A DNA stretch of 56,714 nucleotides from CAYMJA01 sp964391095 (GTDB lineage Bacteria > Patescibacteriota > Minisyncoccia > Minisyncoccales > GWA2-38-27), in contig CAYMJA010000004.1 in NCBI GenBank assembly GCA_964391095.1, forward strand, positions 1 through 56,714, written 5' to 3'. Shown here in pieces: positions 45,335-52,804 of this stretch. Below the pieces are notes generated by a model, which was given only the letters and a program-made list of their open reading frames with translations, was not told where the DNA came from and ran no database searches. Every line of letters begins with the position of its first letter. Positions within the stretch are counted from its first letter, which is position 1. The position numbers were made by a program, and so were the translations under genes.

Positions 45335-46684
45335 TCAAGAAGTTGGTAAGCTGCAATCCATACAGAGTTTCTCTCTTGGGATTCCAATGGCTTCAGCCAA
45401 ATCCTTAATTGTATTATATTCCAAGCTATCAATTCCTAAAAACTCAATTCTCTTTTCTTTTAAGGGTATCCGAGAAACTAAGGTTTCTCCTTTTTTTGTT
45501 GTTTGACCCCAGGGACAATGAGAAAAGAGTTCAGGATTAGAAATTCTAAAATGAATTTCTTTAATCCCTAACTCTCTAAGTTTAGGCGCTAAATTTGTTT
45601 GAGTTTGAGTTCCTCTGACAATCGAATCGTCATTGATAACTACTGTTTTATCCTCATATCTCTCTCCGCTTCCTAAAAGCTTAATCCGAGCTTCCAAATC
45701 TCTTTCTTCTTGAGTCTGAGGGGTAAAACTCCTTCCAACATAGGGAAATTTAAGCAAGACCTCGTCGTAAAAAGGAATCTTTTTTATCTTGCCTTCATTT
45801 ATCTGCCGACAAAATTCCTGAAAATAACCAATGGCATGAAATCTGCCAGAATCAGGAACCGGAGCCACTATATCTGGACAAAAACCTCTTTCAATGTCTC
45901 GGCGAGCCAAAGCTGCTCCCAATCTCTTTCTAACTAAAGAAACAGGAATTCTTTCAAATATCCCACTTGGGAAAGCAGTGTAAACCCAGATAAAACTGCA
46001 AAACTGTATTCTATCAAGCAACATTTTCTCTTTAGTTCCAAATTTTCCGTTTTTCATTAAAATAATCTCTCCTGGTTCAAGGTCTCGGACGATTTCAAAA
46101 CCGAGATTGGAAAAACCTGCTGGATCAGAAGCAACTGCTATTACTCCTTCTTTTTCTCCAATAACTAAGGGCCAGTGAGCAGTTGGGCAACGAGCAGCAT
46201 AAATCCCCTCTTTAGCAAGAATCAAGAGAGAATAAGCTCCTCTGGTTTCCTTAGTCATTCTTTTGATACCATCAGTTATGTCTTCTCCTTGAGCTATAAG
46301 TTTAGTAATTACTTCTATATTATCTCCTTTTTCAAAGGTATGACCAAAGTTTTTAAATCGTTCCACTAACTCCGACAAGTTTATAATGTTGCCGGAAAAG
46401 CAGCTGCTAAACTTACCCAGTTTTGAATCTTGCAGAAATGGTTCTCGGGTCAAACCGCAATAACCAATTCCTTCAGAACCTTCCAAATTCTCTAAATCGT
46501 CTTTGAAGCCAGTTCTAAAAAGTCCTTGGTGAGTCCGGATTTTAATTTTATCTTTCTCGCAAGTTGACAATCCGCCATATGCCTCATTTAAATGCTGTTG
46601 ATAAAAAGTTCCCAGGGATAAATCTTCCAAAAAATTACCTCTGTAGGTTTTTTTGTCAATGCTCATTCCGAAAAGTCCAGCCAT
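45335..46684 (-). CDS. purF: PurF-like amidophosphoribosyltransferase with lost glutaminase nucleophile
   Basis: 449 residues with the two-domain plan of glutamine PRPP amidotransferase. The C-terminal phosphoribosyltransferase half keeps TVVINDDSIVRGTQTQ near 350. The four Cys expected to hold a [4Fe-4S] cluster in the Bacillus enzyme seem present: QFCSFIW, SHCPWG and the LCMDC pair. The N-terminal glutaminase begins MAGLFGMS, where the family has CGVFGI: the catalytic Cys is Ala. The HNGN motif reads FSGN and the GHxRYST motif GYCGLTR. ATG 46684 is chosen because AAAGGAGGTG precedes it; the upstream GTG lies in that site. No other purine gene is in the window. Confidence 0.85.
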   Translation of the reverse strand: MAGLFGMSIDKKTYRGNFLEDLSLGTFYQQHLNEAYGGLSTCEKDKIKIRTHQGLFRTGFKDDLENLEGSEGIGYCGLTREPFLQDSKLGKFSSCFSGNIINLSELVERFKNFGHTFEKGDNIEVITKLIAQGEDITDGIKRMTKETRGAYSLLILAKEGIYAARCPTAHWPLVIGEKEGVIAVASDPAGFSNLGFEIVRDLEPGEIILMKNGKFGTKEKMLLDRIQFCSFIWVYTAFPSGIFERIPVSLVRKRLGAALARRDIERGFCPDIVAPVPDSGRFHAIGYFQEFCRQINEGKIKKIPFYDEVLLKFPYVGRSFTPQTQEERDLEARIKLLGSGERYEDKTVVINDDSIVRGTQTQTNLAPKLRELGIKEIHFRISNPELFSHCPWGQTTKKGETLVSRIPLKEKRIEFLGIDSLEYNTIKDLAEAIGIPREKLCMDCSLPTS

Positions 46685-46727
46685 TTTGTCCACCTCCTTT
46701 TATTAAGTTGTTAAGTTGCAAAATTCT

Positions 46728-46997
46728 CTACCTTTTGGTTACTACATTTTCCTCTAAAAGTAAAGACATTTTCTTTTTTACTCCTTTGTTATATCCACCA
46801 ATTTTCCCATTACTCCTTATAACTCTATGACAGGGAATTTTAGGATTTTTGTTTTTATTTAAAACATTTCCTACTGCCCGCCAGGCCCAAGGAAAACCCG
46901 CTTCTTCAGCAACTTTTTTATAGGTTAAAAAACTCCCCTTAGGGATTTTTTGAACAACTTCAAAAACTTTTCGCTGGAATCCTGTTAAATGTTTCAT
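46728..46997 (-). CDS. O6-alkylguanine DNA alkyltransferase, catalytic domain only
   Basis: 89-residue MGMT-family protein. TGFQRKVFEVVQKIPKGSFLTY is the helix-turn-helix part and KIPCHRVI holds the acceptor Cys, followed by GGYNKG. The N-terminal ribonuclease-like domain of Ogt/Ada is absent, as in short DNA-binding forms. Because the Cys is kept it should still be able to take alkyl groups, unlike ATL proteins in which Cys is replaced. Overlaps the Nudix gene by four bases. Confidence 0.88.
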   Translation of the reverse strand: MKHLTGFQRKVFEVVQKIPKGSFLTYKKVAEEAGFPWAWRAVGNVLNKNKNPKIPCHRVIRSNGKIGGYNKGVKKKMSLLLEENVVTKR

Positions 46998-47479
46998 ATT
47001 GCGTATTTCACAAGAAAATCGTTGGCTTTTTCCAAAATTTCTTTTGCTTTTTTGAAAGTCAGTTGTTCAAGAGCTCGTTCATAAGGCAACCATTTATAAC
47101 CAATATGTTCAAAAGAGATTTTCACTTCTTTAGTTTTTGTTTCTGCTAAATAAAAAGTAACTATTTTAAAAACCCACGATACTTTCTCCTTTTCTTCTTT
47201 TTTTAAACCATAAATATTCCGGAAAAAATATTTCATCCACTCTTTAAAGCCTTTTATCATTTTAATATCTTCAATTCCGGTCTCCTCTTTGACTTCCCGC
47301 TTTACTGTTTCTTCTTCGCTCTCGCCTTTTTCAATATGCCCTTTGGGAAAATCCCAATGCCCTGCTTCGTAATGTAAGAGCAGATAATAAATTTTACTAT
47401 TCTTGCCCTGTACCGAACTTGTTCTGGTGCAGGGTTCTTTCCTAAAAATTACAGCACCGGCTGATTGTTCTAGTGGCAT
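46994..47479 (-). CDS. Nudix hydrolase, diadenosine tetraphosphatase-like
   Basis: 161-residue Nudix protein. It begins EQSAGAVIFRKE and continues YYLLLHYEAGHWDFPKGHIE; the box is G-HIEKG-E-SEEETVK-REVKEETGI. AGHWDFPKGH is typical of Ap4A hydrolases. Between the first strand and YYLLLHY an extra PCTRTSSVQGKNSK is encoded by a palindromic element. Near the C-terminus, F-K-K-A-K-E-I-L-E-K-A is helical. Coupled to the alkyltransferase by overlap and four bases from polX: a small repair and housecleaning group. Confidence 0.9.
   Translation of the reverse strand: MPLEQSAGAVIFRKEPCTRTSSVQGKNSKIYYLLLHYEAGHWDFPKGHIEKGESEEETVKREVKEETGIEDIKMIKGFKEWMKYFFRNIYGLKKEEKEKVSWVFKIVTFYLAETKTKEVKISFEHIGYKWLPYERALEQLTFKKAKEILEKANDFLVKYAI
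47406..47434 (-). repeat. Palindrome inside the Nudix gene
   Basis: CCCTGTACC and GGTGCAGGG outer arms (one wobble) plus GAAC/GTTC inner pairing. In frame; adds about 14 residues after the first beta strand. Confidence 0.65.
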
Positions 47480-47482
47480 ATT

Positions 47483-49207
47483 TCATTTGAAAAACTCCAA
47501 AAGCTTCTGAGAGGGATAAGTATTAATAATATCTTTTTTCTCTGCCCAGCCGCGCCGGGCTTGAAAAACGCCAAATTTCATATATCTCAATTGGTCTTTA
47601 TGGTGACTGTCGGTATTAATAACCAACTTTACTCCCGCTTCAATAGCTTTTTTTATATTAATATCGTTTAAATCTAATCTTTCGGGAAAAGAATTTATTT
47701 CTAAAATCGTATTGGTTTCTTTTGCCATCCTTAAAATTTTTTCTATATCTATTTGGTATTCATCTCTTTTTTTGAGAATTCTTCCGGTCGGATGAGAGAT
47801 AATTTTAATATAGGGATTTTTCATTGCTCGAATTATTCTTTCGGTCATCTTTTCTTTTGGTATTTTGAAACTTGAGTGAATTCCAGCAACAGCATAATCT
47901 AATTTTTTCAATGCTTCGTCTTTGATATCAATCAAGCCGTCGTTTAAGATGTTTGTTTCTGCTCCTTGAAGAATTCTAAACTTTATATTTTGTATTTTAT
48001 ATTTCCTGTTTAGCGCATCAATTTCTTTTCTTTGCTGAGCTAATTGTTTCTCATTTAATCCGTGTTCAATCCTTAAAAATTTTGTATGATCAGTAATTCC
48101 TAAATATTCATATCCTCTGGCCATAGCCGCTTGTGCCATTTCCTCAATTGAATTTTGTCCTCCATCCCATCTTGAATGACAATGCAGGTCTCCTTTGATA
48201 TCTTTTAATTCTACTAATTTTGGCAATTTTCTTTTTAGAGCGGCCTCTATTTCTCCTTGATTCTCTCTTATTTCTGGCGGAATCCACTGAAGACCGAGAA
48301 CTTTATAAACACTTTCTTCGCTTTTGCCGGCAATCATTTTCTTACCTCGAAAAACTCCATATTCATTAAGTTTTAAACCCTTTTCTATGGCAATTCTTCT
48401 GACAGCAATATTATGCTCTTTTGAGCCAATAAAATACTGTAAAGCAGAACCATAATTTTTTTCAGGAACTACCCTGAGGTCTATATCAAAACCATCTTTC
48501 GTCCTTACCGAGGACTTTGTGAAACCCTTGCCCCAAATTTTAACAACTTCTGGTTGAGAAACAAAAAAATCCATTACTTTTTCTGGACTTTTTGAAATTA
48601 CTAAAATATCAACATCGCCAATTGTTTCTTTTCTTCTTCTAACTGAACCGGCGACTGAGATTTTCTGAACTTCTTTTAAATTTTTAAGTTTTTCTTCAAT
48701 TTCTTTAACTTGAGGCAAAATATCTCCTAAAAGAAATCTTCCCTTACTTAGTTTTAAAAAAGCAATTCCTTCCAAAATATTTTTCTCTGTCTTCATTCCA
48801 AAGCCTTCTAAATCTCTAATTTTTCCGGCTTGAGCTGCTTTTTCCAAATCTTTTAAGTTTTTTACTTTGAGTTTTTGAAAAAGAACTCTTGCCCTTTTAG
48901 GCCCCATTCCTTCAACTCCTGTTATTTCCTCTAAATTTAGGGGGAGTTGCTTTTTAAATTTTTCGTAATATTTAATTTTCCCTGTTTTCAAATATTCTTC
49001 AATTTTTTGGGCAATACTTTTTCCAACAGCAGGAATTTCTTCAAGGGCTTTAATCCCTCCTTTTTGATAAATCTCTTGAACATTTTCTTCTAAGGTTTCT
49101 AAAGCAAAAGCCGCTTTTTGGTAAGCATAGGGTTTAAAAGCAACTTCCTTCATTCTAAGATAATTTGCTATCTCATGAAAAATCTTAGCTAATTCCTGAT
49201 TAGTCAT
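47483..49207 (-). CDS. polX: Family X DNA polymerase with PHP domain
   Basis: Repair polymerase/nuclease, 574 residues. An N-terminal helix-hairpin-helix region (about 1-130, with EEITGVEGMGPKRARVLF) is followed by the nucleotidyltransferase core with VAGSVRRRKETIGDVDILVI near 185-205 and a third Asp in GFDIDLRV. The PHP domain from about 335 shows DLHCHSRWDGG, LGITDHT, LQGAETNIL, ISHPTGR and INTDSHHKDQ, the metal ligands for 3'-5' exonuclease/phosphoesterase activity. Full length compared with Bacillus PolX. Lies between the Nudix gene and the half-size MFS gene. Confidence 0.95.
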   Translation of the reverse strand: MTNQELAKIFHEIANYLRMKEVAFKPYAYQKAAFALETLEENVQEIYQKGGIKALEEIPAVGKSIAQKIEEYLKTGKIKYYEKFKKQLPLNLEEITGVEGMGPKRARVLFQKLKVKNLKDLEKAAQAGKIRDLEGFGMKTEKNILEGIAFLKLSKGRFLLGDILPQVKEIEEKLKNLKEVQKISVAGSVRRRKETIGDVDILVISKSPEKVMDFFVSQPEVVKIWGKGFTKSSVRTKDGFDIDLRVVPEKNYGSALQYFIGSKEHNIAVRRIAIEKGLKLNEYGVFRGKKMIAGKSEESVYKVLGLQWIPPEIRENQGEIEAALKRKLPKLVELKDIKGDLHCHSRWDGGQNSIEEMAQAAMARGYEYLGITDHTKFLRIEHGLNEKQLAQQRKEIDALNRKYKIQNIKFRILQGAETNILNDGLIDIKDEALKKLDYAVAGIHSSFKIPKEKMTERIIRAMKNPYIKIISHPTGRILKKRDEYQIDIEKILRMAKETNTILEINSFPERLDLNDINIKKAIEAGVKLVINTDSHHKDQLRYMKFGVFQARRGWAEKKDIINTYPSQKLLEFFK

Positions 49208-49212
49208 AATCT

Positions 49213-49848
49213 TTAAGATTTTCTAAAGGGAAAATAGCGAAGGAAAATATGGTCTCTGGGAAGAATATGCTTATGAACCAATAAAAGAAGAAAAGATGAA
49301 ACTATAGTAAAAGATCCCACTAAAATAAGAACTGTTTTGAAACCCCAGAGAGCGGCTATAATTCCTCCGAGACCGGCAGTAATTCCCGCTCCTAAACCCG
49401 CGCAAGTGCTGTCCATGCCCCACTCAAAAGCCACTCTTTTTTTATCAATATGCCTTGTAAAAATAGCATTCCAGGAAGGAACAAATAATGCCATACCCAA
49501 AGCATGTAATGCTTGAAAAGCATAAATATGCCAAGGCAAAGAAGAAATCAAAAATCCAAAAGGAGACAAGCCAGTGAGAAATAATCCTAAAACCATAAAC
49601 CAAAAATCATCTTTCTCCCCATGAATATGGTCTAAATATTTACTAATTGGAATTTGAGAAAAGGACTTTACAATCCAGTAAACAAGAGCAGCAAAACCGG
49701 CTACCTCTACTCCTTTTACAAGGTCTCCGGCAACAATGTCTTTTAGGATAAATATAGCGAAAACAGGACTAAGAAAACCCCAAGCAGAACTTAGAAAAAA
49801 ATCGCTGGCTATTAGAAATTTTACAACCCTATTAATTGATTTAAACAT
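49213..49848 (-). CDS. Half-size MFS-type membrane protein
   Basis: 211 residues, six transmembrane helices, one MFS half. N-terminal helix SDFFLSSAWGFLSPVFAIFI, then YLDHIHGEKDDFW between helices 2 and 3 (the place of the MFS loop motif), and LHALGMALFVPSWNAIFTRH with EWGMDSTCAGLG. A normal MFS has 12 helices; no second half follows in any frame, and the stop is five bases before polX. Half-size forms of this sort occur in CPR, so it may work as a dimer rather than be a relic. Substrate unknown. Confidence 0.75.
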   Translation of the reverse strand: MFKSINRVVKFLIASDFFLSSAWGFLSPVFAIFILKDIVAGDLVKGVEVAGFAALVYWIVKSFSQIPISKYLDHIHGEKDDFWFMVLGLFLTGLSPFGFLISSLPWHIYAFQALHALGMALFVPSWNAIFTRHIDKKRVAFEWGMDSTCAGLGAGITAGLGGIIAALWGFKTVLILVGSFTIVSSFLLLLVHKHILPRDHIFLRYFPFRKS

Positions 49849-49905
49849 ATAGATGGTTTGCTTTTTTTATTTTACCAAAGTTTTAATCTCAACTCAAATT
49901 TGAAG

Positions 49906-49944
49906 ACCCACTGCACAATGTCCCACTGGTATTGCACAGTGGGT
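49906..49944. repeat. Palindrome after the UPF0104-type gene
   Basis: ACCCACTGCACAAT and ATTGCACAGTGGGT pair in 12 of 14 positions, with an inner CCCACTGG. It touches the TAA of the flippase-like gene. No T run, so a weak terminator at best. Confidence 0.6.
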
Positions 49945-50937
49945 TTAGAATCTGTCGACTATATTTTTCGTTAAAAATTTTATTCCTAATTTCATCAACA
50001 TTGTAAGACCAAATAAGGCAACTAACACTTCTGCTCCTCTTAAAATAAAACTAAAAGTAATTCCTCCAGCCGCTCCTAATCCTAAAGAACCAAAAGCAAA
50101 GGCCAGAGCTATTTCCGAACTTCCTACTTTAGCCGGAAAAGGCAAAATATAAGATAGATAAATAAAAAATAATACTGCCAAAGCAGTCAAAATATTCATT
50201 TTCCCAATTAAAAAGAGAAGTAAGAACCAACAGCGAGCTAAAATTAAAAAATTTGCTGAAAAAGAAAGACCCAGTCCTTTCCACATTAAATTTTTTCTGA
50301 AATCAAAAAAATGAAAAATCTTTTTTTCAAAATCTTCAACTGCATAGCTATCTTTTCTTCCATTTATTCCCAAAAATTTGGGCAGCCACCTTAGAATACT
50401 TTCTTTTTTAAAAATTTTAAAATAAAAAACAGCTAACGCCATGGTTAAAATTCCTATAAAAATCACAATAGCTATTTCGAGATTTCCCAGGGAACGCCCA
50501 GTTAAAAAAAGAAAAGAAGTTGCTCCAAAAATTAAAAACAACGAAAGAACACTTATACTAAGCAACTTCTCAATGGTATTTAGAGTAAGATTTTCTTCCC
50601 AATTTAGAGAAAACTTTTTCTTAATAGCATAAATTTTAAACGCCTCTCCCCCAAAAAAACTGGTGGGAAATAAATAACTAACAGCAAAACTGGCAAACAG
50701 AATTTCTCCCAAATTAAAAACAGAGAAATTATATCCCTGAGATTTAGAAATAAATTTCCATTTCCAAATTTCAACTAACCAAATCAGCAATGTTATTCCT
50801 ATAATCACCAGCCCTTTATAGCCAGAAAAGGTAAAAAGAATTTCTTTTATCTCTTTCCATCCTACCCATTTAATAATCCATAAAAAAAGTCCGAGTCCAA
50901 TTAAAAAAGAAAATAAAAAAACTAAAATTTTTCTCAT
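49945..50937 (-). CDS. Lysylphosphatidylglycerol synthase TM-region/UPF0104 family membrane protein
   Basis: 330-residue polytopic membrane protein of the AglD/MprF-N group. About eight helices; family marks are FSGYKGLVIIGITLLIWLVE near 40, FAVSYLFPTSFFGGEAFKIY near 90 and LPFPAKVGSSEIALAFAFGS near 265. Members are flippases or glycosyltransferase-like proteins in lipid modification. No soluble domain is attached, so direct aminoacyl-lipid synthesis is unlikely; lipid flipping is a better guess. Stands nine bases from the DUF72 gene. Confidence 0.85.
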   Translation of the reverse strand: MRKILVFLFSFLIGLGLFLWIIKWVGWKEIKEILFTFSGYKGLVIIGITLLIWLVEIWKWKFISKSQGYNFSVFNLGEILFASFAVSYLFPTSFFGGEAFKIYAIKKKFSLNWEENLTLNTIEKLLSISVLSLFLIFGATSFLFLTGRSLGNLEIAIVIFIGILTMALAVFYFKIFKKESILRWLPKFLGINGRKDSYAVEDFEKKIFHFFDFRKNLMWKGLGLSFSANFLILARCWFLLLFLIGKMNILTALAVLFFIYLSYILPFPAKVGSSEIALAFAFGSLGLGAAGGITFSFILRGAEVLVALFGLTMLMKLGIKFLTKNIVDRF

Positions 50938-50946
50938 AATTCAAGT

Positions 50947-51798
50947 TTATATGCCCAAACAATAATCAATCAAGGTTCTGGCGTTTTCTATGGCATATCC
51001 ATAAGCATCATTATTAAAATAGACATAGATATCTAAGTTTTGTTTTAAATATTTTTTGATCTTTTCTGCCAATTTTTTTAGCTCCTTCTGGGAATAATTA
51101 GAAGTATAAAGAACCTTCCCGCCATGCATCCTAATGTAGAGAAAATCGCTGGTAATTATCTCCTCAAAGGGCCACTGGGGTGAATCTGCCAAACAAAGAG
51201 AAATATTTTTTTGCTTTTTTAAAATCTGATAAACATCCTCTGAAAACCAAGTTGGGTGACGAAATTCCAAAACAAATCGATATTTGTGGTTAGTTTTCTC
51301 TACCCCGTTAGAGATACATTTGCTCTCTATCTCTTTTTCACCCCTAAAATCTCTAACGGGGTCTACCATTTCAATAAATTCTTTTAACCTCCCTAAGTCT
51401 TTTTTCCAAAGAGGTGGTAACTGAAACAAAAAAGGACCAAGTTTATTTTTTAGACGCAGGGCTCTTTCCAGAAATGTTTTCCAAGCGGTTTTGCACTGAT
51501 GGAGATATTTAATATGGGTAATATAGCGAGAGACCTTTACTGCAAAAATAAAATCCTTGTTTGTTCTTTCTCTCCAATTAGAAAAACTCTTTGAAGAAGG
51601 TAATTTATAAAAAGGGTAATTCATCTCTACCGTATTAAAATGTTTAGCATAGTATGCCAGCTGTTTTGTTTTTGGCAGTCCCCTGGGATAAAAAACATCA
51701 TTTTCCCAATGAGGATAAGAGTAGCCGGAAGTTCCGATATATAGCTTTGACCCTTCACCTTTAGCCGAAGGTGAAGGGTTTAAATTTGTTTTTAACAT
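50947..51798 (-). CDS. DUF72 (YecE-like) protein with two palindromic insertions
   Basis: 283-residue TIM-barrel protein of the DUF72 family, role not established. KLYIGTSGYSYPHWENDVFY opens the conserved part; KHFNTVEMNYPFYKLPS, FLFQLPPLWKKD and YRFVLEFRHPTWF follow, ending VYVYFNNDAYGYAIENA. Two palindromes are translated: NPSPSAKGEGS at the N-terminus before the first strand, and PVRDFRGEKEIESKCISNGV near 155. Without them the protein would have the family's usual length. ATG 51798 is the only start before the insertion. Confidence 0.9.
   Translation of the reverse strand: MLKTNLNPSPSAKGEGSKLYIGTSGYSYPHWENDVFYPRGLPKTKQLAYYAKHFNTVEMNYPFYKLPSSKSFSNWRERTNKDFIFAVKVSRYITHIKYLHQCKTAWKTFLERALRLKNKLGPFLFQLPPLWKKDLGRLKEFIEMVDPVRDFRGEKEIESKCISNGVEKTNHKYRFVLEFRHPTWFSEDVYQILKKQKNISLCLADSPQWPFEEIITSDFLYIRMHGGKVLYTSNYSQKELKKLAEKIKKYLKQNLDIYVYFNNDAYGYAIENARTLIDYCLGI
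51302..51362 (-). repeat. 61-base palindromic insertion inside the DUF72 gene
   Basis: ACCCCGTTAGAGAT and ATCTCTAACGGGGT are perfect 14-base inverted ends. The insert keeps the frame and is coded as about 20 residues between a helix and the strand FVLEFRH. Confidence 0.85.
51750..51779 (-). repeat. Palindrome at the N-terminus of the DUF72 gene
   Basis: ACCCTTCACCTT and AAGGTGAAGGGT form a perfect 12-bp stem with a six-base loop; translated as NPSPSAKGEGS directly before the first conserved strand. Confidence 0.85.
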
Positions 51799-51841
51799 AG
51801 GATTGTCTTAATTGAGAAATACCATTCTCCCATTTTACAAT

Positions 51842-51880
51842 AAAAAAAGGAACGACTAAAGTTACTTTTTTAGTCGTTCC
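51842..51880 (-). terminator. Intrinsic terminator of greA
   Basis: On the minus strand GGAACGACTAAA pairs perfectly with TTTAGTCGTTCC (12 bp) and seven T follow, about 47 bases past the greA stop. Confidence 0.92.
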
Positions 51881-51927
51881 TTACAATTCCTTACAATAAA
51901 GAAAATAAAAATTCTCTAAAGTAATAA

Positions 51928-52416
51928 TTAATTTTTGTATTTTATTTTTTTAATTCTATAAATGACTTTTATCGGGGAAGAAATGACAACTTCATCCCCA
52001 ACCCGATGACCTAAAAGAGCTTTTCCTACTGGAGATTCATTGCTAATTTTTCCCAAAACAGGATTAGCTTCTAATGTTCCTACAATTTTAAACTTATCTT
52101 TATCGCCATCTATTTCTACTGATACTTCAGCTCCCAGGCATATAATATTTCTTTTAGGGGCAGGGGGAGCTTTTATCAACTCTGCATTCTTTAAAATATT
52201 TTCCAGTTCAGTAATTTTCTTTTCAAGAAGGTTTAAGTTTTCTTGAAAAGAAAGGTATTCGGGATTTAAATCTTCGGAATGTAAAATTTCCGGAGCCACC
52301 ACCCTTCTTGTTTTAGCCAACTTAATCTCCTTCAAGACTTCATATTCTTTTTTTATTTTTTTAAGACCCTGGATAGATAAATAAAATTTTTCTTCTCCCG
52401 GTATATTAATATTCAT
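51928..52416 (-). CDS. greA: Transcription elongation factor GreA
   Basis: Rescues backtracked RNA polymerase by stimulating RNA cleavage. The 162 residues have the coiled coil (about 15-85) with the acidic tip ILHSEDLNPEYLSFQE, matching the DLSENAEY element, and the C-terminal domain from ICLGAEVSVEIDGDKDKF to the end, with ANPVLGKISNESPVGKALLG. It is transcribed alone: promoter at 52654, a structured leader of about 230 bases, and a strong terminator. A second Gre-type gene is at 26102. Confidence 0.93.
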   Translation of the reverse strand: MNINIPGEEKFYLSIQGLKKIKKEYEVLKEIKLAKTRRVVAPEILHSEDLNPEYLSFQENLNLLEKKITELENILKNAELIKAPPAPKRNIICLGAEVSVEIDGDKDKFKIVGTLEANPVLGKISNESPVGKALLGHRVGDEVVISSPIKVIYRIKKIKYKN

Positions 52417-52429
52417 AAAAATAATAGAA

Positions 52430-52510
52430 CCTCCTTGCTTGAGGAGGCTTGGTCGTTTTTAAATTTCTAATTTTTAGATTTCTTTATTTCGTCTTTCTAC
52501 CAAGCCTCCT
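52430..52510 (-). promoter_or_regulatory. greA leader with mutually exclusive helices around the ribosome site
   Basis: On the minus strand an AGGAGGCTTGGT segment (52510-52499) can pair perfectly with ACCAAGCCTCCT (52453-52442). The 3' part of the latter, CCTCCTC, can instead pair with the SD GGAGG (52434-52430) through a short CAAGCAA loop. So the first helix would free the SD and the second would block it. The SD is 13 bases from ATG. The rest of the gap from 52511 to 52804 holds the promoter and no gene. Confidence 0.5.
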
Positions 52511-52653
52511 AATCAATTTTTTTTACAAGAATAGCAACCACGAAAAGGTTATCAATAAAAATACAGGCAGTTGACAAAACGCGTTTATTAGTGAATAGAT
52601 TAGAATCTAAAAAATTAATTTTTTTGGTTTTTTTTATCCATTATTTTAATTCA

Positions 52654-52682
52654 ATTATACAACGTAAGCTGTAATATCTCAA
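52654..52682 (-). promoter_or_regulatory. Promoter of greA
   Basis: Minus-strand TTGAGA (52677-52682), 17-base spacer, TATAAT (52654-52659). It gives a leader of about 230 bases. Confidence 0.65.
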
Positions 52683-52804
52683 CGAATCAAGACGCTATCA
52701 AAAACAACCTATTATCTGATTTTAATCGACTCAGCGGATTTGTCAAGGACTTATAGATAATCCTTTCTGCTTTATTTTCTAAGGTCACAACTCGAGTTTT
52801 GCGT

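Noticed and set aside
45335..46693. GTG start of purF at 46693 that would leave the family residue inside a propeptide
   Set aside because: The GTG lies inside the AAAGGAGGTG ribosome site. Even with it the position is Ala, not Cys, so the conclusion does not change.
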